Assembly (NCBI RefSeq): GCF_021155775.2
Contig: NC_060232.1
Location: 10,452,251-10,516,250 of the forward strand
Length of the DNA stretch: 64,000 nucleotides
Direction: 5' to 3'
From: Neodiprion pinetum
Taxonomy: Eukaryota; Arthropoda; Insecta; Hymenoptera; Diprionidae
Part shown: piece by piece, positions 37,056-49,700 of the stretch
How positions within the stretch are numbered: the first letter of the stretch is position 1
Layout of the letters: every line of letters begins with the position of its first letter
The notes under the pieces: generated by a model
Databases searched by the model: none
Seen by the model: the letters and a program-made list of their open reading frames with translations, nothing else
What the model was told of the DNA's origin: nothing
Translations under genes and position numbers: made by a program

Positions 37056-40000
37056 GAGGGGGAAAGAAGGTAAGAAAAAATACGAATTTTATCCTCAAGC
37101 CAAGGGAGAAATTTTTCTCAAGATAACGACGCAGTAACCGGGCATGGGGCTGTCACTTCCTGGAGAACGAACGACTTCGGTTCGGCGTTACAGCCTGAAG
37201 CAGCAGCCGAAGCTCGCGTGGCTCTTTTCCGAGTCCAGGCACGAGGCTCGCGTTAGCTTTACCATAACCCGAAAATTAGATAAGCGGATAAGCGTTATCG
37301 GCCCTTTCTCCTTCTCCTTCCTCTTTTTCTTCTTCTTCTTCTTCTTCCCCGGTATACTGCGATAGCGTTCGCTGCCCGAATCGATATCCCGTCAAAGTCC
37401 TCGGAAATTACGCGCTGCATGGCAGCTTGAATCTCGATTTTGAATTACCCGCGTTTTTCTTGGTACCTCGATTCTTTTAGCACGCGTCTTTCACTCCGTT
37501 TATTCATCCTACTCCGATAGCGCGTCAGTACAACGATATTCTCGTTTTAAGCCTTCGGAATCGGGTTTCAAAAATGAACGATTCAATTTCGAACAAGCAT
37601 AATAAAAGCAATAAACAGGTCGATTACAGCGTGTTAAACGACGCGCATTCAATGACAATGTCAGTAATTTTTTATCGGCATCCGTTAGATCAGTGATTTC
37701 TTTAACTAGTTTTCTTTATCTCACCACCCATTCACTTGAATTACGGGTTGCACTCTATTCCTAGTTATTCTGGAGGATACTGCAATTATTAAGCTACATT
37801 TTCAGGACGTAACAAAAAGAGCCTCTCAACTTCGGGGCTACTTTCCTTCATCGTGCGGAGAAGAAACGCGGTGCAATGTTCTCGCTGCACGCGATTACAC
37901 GCATAGGAAGTGCAGCTGCTGCAAAGTCACGAGTGGATGGCGATATGAATTTATACATAAAGCCAGCTTTGAGTAAGAGGGTAAAAGTACGTATGTGCAT
38001 GTAGATATTGCAGTTTCCTGACACTGGCTTGATTGATGGACAGTCAACGTTTCACTGATATTGTATGATTATGTATAATTCCGTCGTCGTACAAAGTTCG
38101 ATAAAGTAGGCCGTTTCGATTAACGTACCTTATAGCTACATCGACACGACGGTTATTTCAACTGTGTAATCAACTCTGCGACGCTGTTCGACGAAGTCAG
38201 ATCGTGGAATTTAATATTTTTCCAGACGATATTCCGGGATCATACGTACATACCTACGGTTTTGTAATTTATCGTTCGAATTAACGCTCTGACGACGGCA
38301 TCGCAAATCGTACGTTTTTGAATGGTTGAAAATATTTCACATAAAAGTTGAATGAAAATTTCTGAGACAAGTTTCACGCGCTTATTTATATAACGCATCG
38401 CGATATTTCAACAAGATGTAGTTCGCGATTTCCGCTCAAAAATTTGTTTGAGACAACAGTGTCGGTGAAATACTGTAAACAAAAAATCGTAGGTATGTTT
38501 TTATTTTTAATCACTTCAAAGCATTTCATCTATGGCGACGCATCGAGATTAGAAGTGAAAAGGGTCACGTGAATAACGACGATAATGAACTCGGTAGTAG
38601 AAGATACGGTAACGAGCAGGTATTAGGTTCAAGGAAATTGTGGCATTAAAATGGACCCAAATTGGTTTCTAACATTCATTCGTAATTCGATGAAACATCA
38701 TTATAATATGTATGTAACAGTCAAGTGTGCATGACGTGTTAAATCACAGTTTCATCGATCCGTTTTGGATCAACATGCGTTGAATTTTTCGTCTGTTCTC
38801 AGTACATAAAATTTTTCAAACAATCGATCGACCTTGCGGATTTCGAGTTTCGACAATTCGCATCGCGGTTTTATGGGATAAAAATCGACGTGCATGCACA
38901 CTTGAGTTTCGCAAAGTTATCATCGGCAGGGAAATTATAATCGGATCAAATCAGCTTTTTACGATCATTGTTCAAAATGGCAACACCGTACAGACAATGC
39001 ATTATGGGAATTGAAGCCTGATTTTTGCAGTCGCTAACATAGTTATTTTTTTTTTACCCTCGAAATCGGGAACGTCTACATCGCTGGGATGAAATAGAAC
39101 ATCGAAATTACCAGTTTTAGGGTTTCTGGCTCGAATGTCGTAACGAATTATACATTGCATAAACTTTCATCTTCGATCCAACGTACAGAATTCAACTTCC
39201 AACGGCTACATGTGTCAAACGAATTGCGTGAGGAATTTTCCACTGTTGACCGAAGACTCGGTTGCACTTTATTTCAGGTTCGGTGAACCGATCCCCATTT
39301 ATAATTTTCGTATCTTGTATGTGCGCTAATATGCACTCGTAAACGTCACACAAAAGCAACTCGCCACAGCGCGATGTGATCATTAATATATAAGTGTGTC
39401 AATTCCACAGCACACTTGAATGTACGATATTCATAGCACGAAAGTAGCCAGCGATAAACTGAGAACAACGTCACGTGTTTATGGCCAGAGAAACGAGATA
39501 CGAAAAAGAAGGCAAGCTGAATCAACACACTTGTTGGTGACCTTATATCGTGGGATAATGTAGCAAAATAATATTCTCAAATGAAACAAGATTCAGCTCA
39601 AGAATTAAAGTGCTGAGAAAGTTAGAGCAGCAGACAAAAGTGAAGGTAATGAAAAACTTCACTGTCTTCGTCCGAATGAAGTTTTTAACATTGGAGAGTC
39701 GCCGATGGGTGAAACAGTACCGACGAATCGACTCATGGGGGAATAAAGTTTCTCAAAGTAATCGAAGGGTGGATTTATCAAGTTTCAGAGACTCGGTGTG
39801 TGTGACATGAATCCCAAAGAGACAGTTTTACAGTGATTTATTACACGCGATGTAAATACTGAAAGGGTTACCCTCGATTTTCCGCCCACTTAATCAGACG
39901 CAGAAAATTGATAAGATCAAAACAAGCCAGCATAAATGGCGTAACATGAAACTAAAATTATCGTTGAAAAAAATATTGAGTTTAGTTTAACCCGGAATTG

Positions 40001-41190
40001 GGCAGTGAAAGAGATTACACGTTTTGTTATAAATAGAAACAATTAGCCTGGGAGCAATCAATTAGTTCAAGGTTCGTGTCTTCCGTATGCCCAAATTGTA
40101 ATCGCACGGTTTTTCCATAAAAAAAAACTCGTGAACAAAATTCGACAGCTGTTTATGATGCGGGCAGAGCTCAATTTAGCAAGATACACATTTTTTGTTT
40201 ACTTGAAAATTGAATATATGAATACATTCAAATCAGAGAAAACAGTAGCTCTGTTTAACTGTGGATAAATTTTCAGTAAAAAATTCATAGTAAATTTTTG
40301 GACTATTAGTTGCTTCGTTTCTTTTTCTTAAGAATATATAATGTTTTTTTTTTTTTGTGAAATCTAAAAGGCCACTGTTATGAATATAAAATTTAATAAA
40401 GTAGGTTAAAAATTAAACTTAAGTAATCTGCAGGAAAAAATTTATTTATCGAATGTGGTAGAAACCAAGTTTGAGAATGGCTGCTTTGCTCTCCTAAAAA
40501 TCTGTCAAAAAATTTGACCTTCTGTACAATTGTTAAATAATTATTAAAATCTCGAAGTATGAAGAAAGTTCCCAGTTGCTTTAATTTATTTCTAATTATC
40601 TTTATTATGCAATTTTCTTCAGATTCCATAAACTTCCAATGATTCCAGTGCTTTTTAAATTACTCGATACATTTTTGCTACCTGAACCTCAAATCATGTA
40701 AAGATTTTTTCCCAAACATATGTCAGCGTAGCAACGTAATTAACTTCAACCTCACGATTCGGCAAATTCTCAACCACACCGCAAAATTCGCGGCACGAGA
40801 CAACGGAATGAAAATTCATTTGCAATTTTGAGATTACATTCATAAGCAGAGCCACAAATAAAAGATCCACTCGATTCCAGACTGCAATTATCACTGCGAC
40901 AACGATGCGATAACGCTGGATTTTAACTGGTTTAAAATTTTTCGCGTTATCAATATGGTAAAAATAAAAGTCGCGAAAACGTAGCGTTGGAGTAACGACA
41001 CGTGACAAAATCACGAGATTAAAGTTGTTAACGTTATCGTAACGAAACGAAGCAATGAAATTCACAATTTTCAACTTTCCAATGTCTTTAAAGAAACCTA
41101 GATTTTAAAATACAAGTGTGTGTCTCATTTCGTTACGGTTTGCTGAATTCCAGATAATCTAGAATCGCGAAATAACAGTTCTCCCTCAAC
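37056..41190. other. Gene-less stretch
   Basis: No recognised gene or repeat family. It includes a (CTT)n run at about 37322-37347. Frames over 120 codons (minus strand near 40.7-41.0 kb) show no domain. Confidence 0.35.
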
Positions 41191-41865
41191 ATGACTCGTC
41201 ACAGTAACGTTACTAACTCCGGCATGTTACGAAATCAGGGTTTTAACAGCTGTTCGAGATTCGCCACGTGTCTCGGTTCATGCAGCCAGGAGACTTTAAG
41301 TGTCGTGTGCGCGATGAGTGAGCTAAGCGAAGCACAGTTAAGTAAACGAGTAATTGGCATAGGCACGAACTTAAACGACACGTTTCAAGATCGACGTTGT
41401 CACGTGACGCCGACCATACTACTCGTTAAGCTCCTCTCAATTTCTTTGATTTATCCCCTTTGCAGCGATTGTCTGTACGGCGATGATCTCGAAACTTTCC
41501 TATCATTCACATCGTGGACACATGTATGCATTCGATTCATGTTCTCCGAGGTAAAAGAGTTAGCGATAAGCTTTAAATACGAACCAATGAATGTCCGGCA
41601 TGTGTTATCACAATTTTATCACAGAGTGTGTGGTCGAATGGCGATATCTTCGCAGCTGTATTTTTCTCCACTACAGGAAATTATCAACGACTGTAGTTTC
41701 GGAATGTCCGTAGATCGGGAACCGCTGTTTTCTGTTTACCAGTTTTTTTCAGGATACTTCCTCTCGCCTCAGGATCAGGAGGGATCCCTGTCAGACTGCC
41801 AAAGCGGTAGTTTTCTCTACGACGATGAACCAGCCACGCGTCTGATCGTTTATCCCTGTGATTGA
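41191..41865 (+). CDS. Uncharacterised 224-codon ORF (low confidence)
   Basis: An ATG in an acceptable insect context (CTCAACATGA) opens a frame of 224 codons ending in TGA, the longest in the window. The product is rich in Ser, Leu, Phe and Cys. A moderately hydrophobic segment lies near residues 74-90 (PTILLVKLLSISLIYPL). There is no signal peptide, no repeat and no family I recognise. Such a length is uncommon by chance at this base composition but not impossible in 64 kb. No transposon ends flank it. It may be a lineage-specific gene, an exon with retained flanks or a chance ORF. Confidence 0.22.
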   Translation: MTRHSNVTNSGMLRNQGFNSCSRFATCLGSCSQETLSVVCAMSELSEAQLSKRVIGIGTNLNDTFQDRRCHVTPTILLVKLLSISLIYPLCSDCLYGDDLETFLSFTSWTHVCIRFMFSEVKELAISFKYEPMNVRHVLSQFYHRVCGRMAISSQLYFSPLQEIINDCSFGMSVDREPLFSVYQFFSGYFLSPQDQEGSLSDCQSGSFLYDDEPATRLIVYPCD

Positions 41866-42339
41866 CCGGTACCAGGAAGTGGATCCGTATATAATTCGCG
41901 TGAGAACTCTACTCGTAAGTGCCTTCGAGGCCACAGGGCGAAAGTAGCACGAGTCACTAAAAAAATACCAGTTTCACTATGAACAGAAACCACGGTCACT
42001 ATTGCAGCCTTTTAAAATAGGAAGGTGGGGGATTGAAAAGTCCTGAAAAACACATCCGACACTGTTACCGGTGAATTTTTCCCTCCGCGCAAGCGGAGCA
42101 CAATCCTTGCAACGTACAAAAACGCTTTTAGCGAGTCAGGAATGTATAACGTACGAGTAACGAAACAAAGAATCTCGACACCTGAGATAAAAGAACCAAA
42201 ATTGCCGATCACGAGGGGTGAAAAAGGGTTGTAAAACCGGATCACGGTTGCGGCCTGGTTATTCCGGTTCTTTATTTTTTCTCCGTCTTTTTCACGGGGA
42301 GGAGGGAAAAAAAAAAATAAAAAACGTACAGCGCGCGAA

Positions 42340-42780
42340 CCTCTGCGGAGCTTTTAAGACGGCACCTGCTCACGCTGCGACGTCCGGCGTAGTACTGAGG
42401 GCAAGCGCCGCGACGGCGACGTCAAAGGAGGGGGAGTGCCGATAGGGAAGGGGCGGGGGAGGAGGAGGAGGAGGAGGAGGAGGGGGAGACGAGGCACTCG
42501 CGGCTGCAAACTGAAATTGAACTGGTCGTACGACCGCCGCCGGTGTCGCGCCGCCTGGACTACGCTCTGCATGGGCCTGAAGGGGGCCTCACGGGCCTCG
42601 ATGGCTGATGCATGGGGCCTGACGTCGTCGTACCTGGGACCCATGGTCCCTCTGCGTCAGCTGCTGAGGCTCCTACGGAGGCCTCGCTTCTCTCGTCTTG
42701 GGACAGTTGCAGGGGACTTCGGTCTGACTAACTGTATCCCATCGCCGGTTCTCAACCTTATTCTTTCACGGTGTTAAAAC
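42340..42780. other. GC- and CpG-rich island with (GGA)n tract
   Basis: This is the most GC-rich block of the window. It contains repeated CG dinucleotides (GCTGCGACGTCCGG, GCCGCGACGGCGACGTC) and a (GGA)n run at about 42457-42482. Both strands are open for 95-115 codons, as expected for GC-rich DNA, and neither frame is recognisable. Islands of this kind in insect genomes often mark promoters or first exons, but I could not define a transcript or strand. Confidence 0.45.
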
Positions 42781-43375
42781 GAGAACTGTGATTTACTCGA
42801 CGATTCGTCAGCGTCACGTTTTACTCATCGTGCTATCCCGTGTCTTGCTGGGTCGAGGACATTCCGGGTTGCTTTTCACGATATGACTCGTAGGGATGAA
42901 GAAAAGTCTTGCTAATTTCTACACGCGAGAAATTCGTGTTGATAGGTTCAGACCGGTAGAAGAATTTAAGGGATTTAATTCTAATCGCTGAATAAATTGA
43001 CTGTTGGGAAGTTGTGGAAATTGATACATTGCTAGCTAAACATGTGAAGATCAGTTATAGTTATATTTTTATGATTTCAGGGTGCCTGTGTGGATCAAGA
43101 TTTCGATTACATGCAAGATATTTTGCATCGTTCGACAGGTACTCTTGTGGCAAACTACTTTTTCATTGCATTTAATCACTCGGCGTCTAATAATTGACGG
43201 TTAGATGTCGATGAAAATTTTTTTCTGACTTATCACATTTAACTTTACGTGTTTAGCCACCCACGTTTTTATTGACTACCTCAACCCTTTAGAAGTGTGG
43301 CGTGAGTGAAACTTTCGTGCCACTTTTGTGTCAGAGAAAAATTCTGATAGATTCACCGTATGATTTCAGTAATGC

Positions 43376-43946
43376 GGTTATTGAGCTTGGTGAATTCAAA
43401 TGTGAGATCAGATTTTCAAAATTCAAAATGGTGGATTCAACATGGTGGCAATGCAAATTCAAAAAATAGTTTGATTTTGTCAAAAGTAACCATTTTATGT
43501 TGTGTGTATACGGTAATAAAAAAAAAAATAATAATTATACTCAAATTATGATAAAAAAAAAAAAATCATTTTAAATACGAGAAGTACAAGAAAAAATTCA
43601 AAAATACAAATGGTACAAAAAAATACAAAATCGGAGTCAACAAGCACCACGTCCTTGATTTGTGACTTTGGGTTCGGCATAGAGCGGGATATAAAACGAA
43701 AAAAAATTTCTTTCACATGTTTTATTATGGATAATATTTTGACATTAACGGTGTGCTACATTTTGATCCGTCAGAATGGAACCGAGATTCAAATCCTTCA
43801 AATCAGGTCTCGAATTCGAAATTCGCGAGGACTAAATTCTGAAGATACAAATGTCTGTCGAAATCCAACTACTTTTCGAAATTGCATCTGCCATTTTGAA
43901 GTGTTGAAATCTGATTTCAGATTCGGATTCAGCGGTCTCAAAAACT
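43376..43946. mobile_element. Inverted-repeat element related to the TTAA-type MITE
   Basis: The left arm (43376-43431) and right arm (43891-43946) are reverse complements over 56 bp with scattered mismatches; shared blocks are ATCAGATTT and TTCAAAATGG. The same sequence block occurs at 13089-13140 inside the TTAA-flanked element, so both belong to one family. The family's inner motif of alternating AAAATGGTGG/ATGGTGGCAA is visible at 43424-43450. Outer traces TCAACCCTTT (43281) and a reversed GGTGTTGA (44270) may be eroded tips of a roughly 1 kb copy. A smaller inverted pair, ACACATAAGGT, lies at 44032 and 44245. No ORF is recognised. Confidence 0.55.
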
Positions 43947-44744
43947 ATGAATAACCAAACAACAGTTAGATCGATGTAGTAGAAACTTGTTTTTCTTCAA
44001 ATGCCCAAATATGTGTCATGACTTTTTTCGACACATAAGGTAAGGGTATCACTTATTAACACGTTAGACCCAATTATTAAACCTTACATTTTTCAAAATT
44101 ATAAATTGACGGCACAAATTGTGAATTTCTCGATAACCAAAACCAATTGCTACAGGGTTAGACGCTAGAAATTTAATTTTTGGTAATTTGAAAACTAAGT
44201 ATCAAACAGATGCAATGAAAAAAGGTAAATAACTGGGACACTCACCTTATGTGTGTCACACACAGTCAAGGTGTTGAGAGATGTGTAATGCTTCGAATCA
44301 AAATAAACTTCATTAACCTTGGGCCAAGTTTTAGAAACTTGGTTTCATCAACTGTGTCTCTTTTGACAGTATAAGCGTCCTTCGACTGATCGTCTGTGCT
44401 CAGGATCGAGGGAATTTCATTAAAAATGTCAAACGACAGCTGCATTGAGCAGATGCATTTTTACAGCGTCGCGTCGTTCGATTTCAGAACTGTTCACGGA
44501 AGCCGCTTGGTTTCGTTCAATTTTTATTTCAGTGAATTGAACATAGAGCGATGCAGACATCGAAGAAAACAGGAACGTTAAATAATATTCAGAATCCTAA
44601 TGCACAGTTGAAACTGATTGATCCGCAGCTGGGCGATTAATTGTTCTAAGATGCATCAGCGGTTGGGAAATTCCGCTGACACCGCTAATTGAACAATTTA
44701 CCAGGATTTTGACCTGAAGCCTCGGAACACTGCGAGCGTAAGCT

Positions 44745-44835
44745 CGTCAAAATCTAGTTAACCGGCAGCGTAAAAGTTTGATCCAATAGTTAGCCGTATC
44801 CCATTGCACGCCACGGCGTTTATGCTGTCATCGCC
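44745..44835 (+). repeat. Direct repeat, copy 1 (partner at 45755)
   Basis: It starts CGTCAAAATCTAGTTAAC and continues with AAAGTTTGATC and TTGCACGCCACGGC(G)TTTAT. The same succession, diverged, is found at 45755-45841. The two copies bracket about 1 kb that includes the GATTTCAAG array. Confidence 0.7.
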
Positions 44836-45079
44836 TTAAATTGTCTTGCATGAAAGGGTTGATTTCTCGATTTTCGCGCTTGGATGTGAACACTCTGCGT
44901 GTCGTTTAAGGCAAGACAATCCCGTGAAATTAATACATTTCGAAAAAATCTAACGGATTCACTCTGAGTAGCTAATCATACAAGCATGAAATCTAGCTGT
45001 TGGATTCTTTCTATTTCAATCGTGGCCGGAACCTCGTTATTCTCAACCCGAAGGGGTTCATTCACACATGGATCGGGTG

Positions 45080-45535
45080 GCAAATGATTTCAATGATTTC
45101 AATGATTTCAAGCCATTTCAAGCGATTTTAAGTAAATTCAAGCGCCTTTAAAGTGACTAATTTCTAAGGTCGTTTGTGATTTCAACAAGTGACAAACCAT
45201 GCGATTTCATGCAATTTCATGCGATATCAAGGGATCTCATACGGTTTTAAACGAATTAAACTGATTTCAAGTGATTCCCAGCAATTTTAAAGTGATTACT
45301 TTCCAAAGTGGTTTGCGATTTCATGCAATTTCATGCGATATCAAACGATTTCAAGGGACCTCATACGATTTTAAACGATTTCAAGTGATTTCAAGCGATT
45401 TTAAAGTGATTACTTTCCAAAGTGTTTTGCGATTTCAAATAGTTTCAAAGGATTTCAAGGGATTTCAAGTGATTTTAAGCGATTTTGATGTTACTACTTT
45501 CCAAAGTGGTTTGCGATTTCAACAAGTGAATACCC
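45080..45535 (+). repeat. Nested tandem array of GATTTCAAG-like words
   Basis: Words of about ten bases (GATTTCAAGC, GATTTCATGC, GATTTTAAAC) recur throughout. A higher-order marker, CTTTCCAAAGTGGTTTGCGA, begins at 45299, 45413 and 45497, with a diverged form at 45160; spacings are 139, 114 and 84 bases. The last two are multiples of three, so from 45271 one frame stays open for 137 codons and repeats the segment FKVITFQSGLRF three times. This is most simply a decaying satellite whose period happens to preserve the frame; there is no evidence of translation. Confidence 0.75.
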
Positions 45536-45754
45536 GTCGTGTCGACCACTCTAGTCTCGCAGAGACAAAAACGGAGTGTTGCAGCTGCTGTATGACCGAG
45601 CTGAAAGCAAGATACAAGAGTGTCAAGCTTAAAAATTCTCGCGTTCGGAGGAAGCGTCGGGGAAGCCGTACGATGGAAGAATAATTTTCGAAAGCAGCCG
45701 TGTAACCCTCGCATGTAGCGGAGGGCTAACATCTGACGGAGCGATCGTGAGCTG

Positions 45755-45841
45755 CGTCAAAATCTAGTTAACACGTAACGCTAAAGTTTGATCTAATAAT
45801 TATGCACAGTGCACGCTAGGCCGTTTATATCTTCATAAAGG
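45755..45841 (+). repeat. Direct repeat, copy 2 (partner at 44745)
   Basis: It opens with CGTCAAAATCTAGTTAAC as copy 1 does, then CTAAAGTTTGATC and GTGCACGCTAGGCCGTTTAT. Substitutions are scattered, which indicates an old duplication or two insertions of one element. Confidence 0.7.
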
Positions 45842-46429
45842 CAAAATGAGGAGGGGAGGCTTGCGTCTGGAAACGCAACGTTTGTTTCCGCCTTTTTAGC
45901 TCCTCCTACTCGAAAAAGCTCTGCGGCTCACGAAAGCTCACGCGCGGGGCTCAACGTAACAATTACCGCGATTGCACGGAGACACACCAACCTCGCGTAC
46001 AACGGGGTGCCGCTACATCGATCAATTCGAATCGGCTCTCAGCTCTCCGCTAACACTCTGTCCAATTTGCATGTAAAACGAACGTGCCACTCCTGTACTC
46101 TCCCGGAAAAAACGTTATCGCATATACACGTCGTTCCTTCTCCGCGCTGCATGAAACCGAGACGCGAAAAAGGCTGCAGCGTCGAGGGATCAGCTCGAGA
46201 AACGGATCATCGAGTCTCCCATATTTCAGGCTCGGAAATACGTTGGAATACGCAAAGCAATGTTCGAATTCTCCTTTCTTATTCGGTCGGCGAAATAAAA
46301 ATCCCTTCATTTGACTGACTTCCAGTCATCCATTTCACTCTCCTCATAACTGCGACACGCTTTTTTTCAATTCGCTCAGTCAATAGCCAAGGTATACAAT
46401 ATTTTCGGCTGGATTCGATGATTGAATAG

Positions 46430-46790
46430 CTTTATAATGTTTAGTTACTAAAAAAATCTGGTATAATGGGTAAGGTCGCAACGAACATTTAAATATCGTT
46501 AGAATCGCACGAAAATGTGGTTTATAACGTAACTATTTAGTGTAATTATAATTGTCTATATTACATTTTCTGATTATCGCAACATCAAGTATACTTGCTA
46601 AGGTTTGTAAAATTTCCTCAGTTAAATAAACAAATAATTGTTGCATCGACATCGAACCATCGCAACAGTTAGAAGAATATACAGTAAGAGTAACCATAAT
46701 CAAAAGGAATGGTAAGTCGTACCAGATTTCCCGTTTAGAGCTGCAAGAATTATTTTCATTTAGTGCCGAGAATTGTACGTTGCGATTATT
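46430..46790 (+). mobile_element. Family A element, old diverged copy
   Basis: The order of blocks follows the family A consensus although many positions differ: GTTACTAAAAAAATC, AAATATCGTTAGAATCGCACGAAAA, GTTAAATAAAC, AATTGTTGC, CGCAACAGTTAGAAGAATAT, AGTAACCATAATC. The terminal repeats are no longer recognisable. Confidence 0.5.
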
Positions 46791-49700
46791 GTAAAAAGAA
46801 AAAAAAAAAAAAAAAAATGAAACCAGTTGTGTAGCACATAGTAAGTACGACGGTGAATTTCCCTCGGTTGCGATTCTGTTGTAAGTAATTTGTTTCACGA
46901 ATGCATCGAATCTCCGGAAATATAATCGATATATAAAATAAAGGTTTCCACTGTCGTGGGTGGATGTGTTTTGAATATTTCGAAAGTCACCCCGCTGCGT
47001 TTCAGGACGAGGAATCGGGTACGAGTACAACAGCGTGCCTGGAAAAATTGGCGAAGAGGCGATCGCAGGCGTTTAGGAGATTCCACGGAGGCAAGAAAGT
47101 CGAAACGTCGGAGTAAGGATTGCGAATTAAGGTTGGCGACAAAGAGTTGAAAGCAGGAAAGGGAAGGTGGAGGAATGGCGATAGGCGACACAAATTTTCT
47201 GCCCCTTTAGAAAAAAGTCGTCGGAACTGCTGGGGGGCAACAAAGGACCCCGGGAGCGAAACAAAAGCGAGCGGTCCTCGACGAATGTTACACCAACTAA
47301 TATAAATCTAACCGAGGCGTGATCTCGGTGCGTTTCTTTGGGCGAACGGCGACCAGCCCGCAACGCGACGCCGAAAAGCCCCGAGCGTTTTTAGAGACGG
47401 TATGTGCCGGATTTCGTGTCATAAACAACTGTACTAGTTGACCGTTGCGGTGGTCCAGCACTGTGTTCGCCCCCGGTTGGAGTGAGCATTTTGTCCGCTA
47501 CCGAACTCCGATGCGGGTGACAATCAACTCGGGTGCGGGTAAAAAATCAGAAAAAGCCAAAATCAGAATGGTCGGTATTCCGAACATATATATATCGAAA
47601 ACTCACGATCACGAAAGAACAAAGTGGTAAAGCTTTATTAAGCCAGAAATAATGGAAATAGAATGTAAAAGTATCGAAATTTGAAGTTATAGAATTTGGA
47701 ATGCACAACTGGTGAAAATTACGAAAGGCCGTTAGCGGAATGAGGCAAATGCGATTGCTCGCAAACGCAAATAAATAACCGTCGGACGGATCGTAAAGTA
47801 GAATTTTCATCTATTCGAATTCATAAATGCGAAGGATCAAGAAACGGAATGGTTAGAACTCCGAGTAGTAATCTCATAGAAGGCTCGGAATATAGAATTG
47901 CGGTATATCAAAATCGTCAGAATGAAGAATTCCAATATATCGGAAGAGTCAGTAACTCATATCATATTAGAAGCCAAGAAATACAAGTTCATGATACCAA
48001 AAGTCGTATTCAATCTTTTATTGAGATAAAAATATTGCAGATTTTGTTTGATTCCGTATATAAAACATTTTACAAGTCAAAATAGATTAGCTGGATAGAC
48101 TCGGAATGAGAAATTCTGGTGGCAAGCCATCTATACGGTTACTTTCGGAATACTGATCTTTCTGAATTGTACGATTCTGAACAATTACCCTTCTACATTC
48201 TGGAGACATCTGTTTTCCGCCGTTTCTAGACAATGAAGTTCCAACTTCATTTTTGTAATATTTCGACATTTGAGAATATGAAACTCTCTACAAATTCATT
48301 CTCCCGAATATTGACTCTATACATTATTAAATTCTGCATATCTGAAATCTGGAATTAACGTTTTCCGAAGTAAGTGGGTTCGGATAACAGAGCCATCTAC
48401 TAAATACATTTCAGGTAAGCTGCAGCTTTTTATTAGGCACCATTCGGGAGTTAAAATTCTTGATAGTATCTGTTCTCTCATACTTGTTATTTGAGTTTAT
48501 TAAATTCGGAATTCTGGCAATTCTGATATCCGGTTTTTCTGATTTCTTACCCCCACCCAATCAACTAGAGAATCTCATCCCGAATACTGAATTTTTCAAA
48601 TCGCGAAAACCTCAGGCGTTAATGTTTTTTTTTTTTTTGTTTTTTTGTTTTTTCCCCTATTGCACACCTTGTCTTTGGTGTCAAAGAATGACTGGTTTCC
48701 TGAGTTTCCTGAGACTGAATATAGTAGCTACTCGATATACCGTAACGCCTGCTAATTATTAATTAGCAATTATACCGAATTTATGATGGAAAACTGCGGC
48801 AAGAGGGACTTGTCATAGCGAAATGATTTTTTATGGACTCAGATGTACGAAGAAGCGGATTGCGTAGAATATCAGCCCGAGTCTTTCACGCTTTCGATCG
48901 GTTGAACGTTATTTCATACGACGAATATACAACCAGAGAAAATTTCAGAAAGTTATTTCTCTCAACAGTGTGATAATAATTAATGAAACGAGGTGCAACG
49001 GGGCGGAGAGAGCAGAAAGGATACACGGAGACGGAACGAGGAAGGAGAAAAAAAAACTGCGTAGGTACAATGTTACTTTTGCAAAGTGTAACAGTTTACA
49101 CGACGAAGTCAGAGAGAGAGTTTGAGGTAGTAAAACATGGCAACTGTTGTCGAGAGCGATTGTTGTACGAGTGAGGGTGGAAAAGAGGGTGAAACCTATG
49201 GCCAGGTACATCCCATGATGGCCGACGTCGACGACGACTAAGGAAGTCTTTGTTCCATCGAAATGATAATTGCGGCGAGGTCCCAGAGCGGTTTTTACGT
49301 GAGACAATGGTGCGTTTTCCATCCTTGTTCCAGGTGAGCACGGACACGTAAAGTTACACTGACAATATTGTGCGCATGTCGCACACAGCAAACGTCGGTC
49401 AAGACTCGAGAGCAGACGTTTTCTTTCCAACCTGCAATTAGGAGCACGCCATTGTTGCGACCGATCTTTCACAGTGTTTTTCTCCATGGAGTTTGTCGTT
49501 GCATCCCGAAGCAATAATCGTGATGTCGGTTAGGGTGTCGGGTTCGACGAAAAGGCTGCGAGTTCGCGAGGTTTAAAAATCCGTAAACTGTTACCGCGAA
49601 CTGATTTGCTTCGTGATAAAACTGAAGTCACGTTTTACGGCGGTCACTGAACAGCCAGGCACGCGATGCAGGTGCCTTAGAATCACCTGGCAAAGGAGAA

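Noticed and set aside
42354..42777. Arg-rich (plus) and Leu/Pro-rich (minus) ORFs in the GC island
   Set aside because: Both are translations of the GGA tract and GC-rich flanks; strand-symmetric openness argues against coding.
46533..47030. Minus-strand ORF of 165 codons
   Set aside because: Much of it overlaps a diverged family A copy and a poly(A) run, so it is read-through of repeat sequence.
48945..49514. Minus-strand ORF of 189 codons
   Set aside because: Composition dominated by Leu/Ser/Phe runs, no domain, no ATG-context or splice support.
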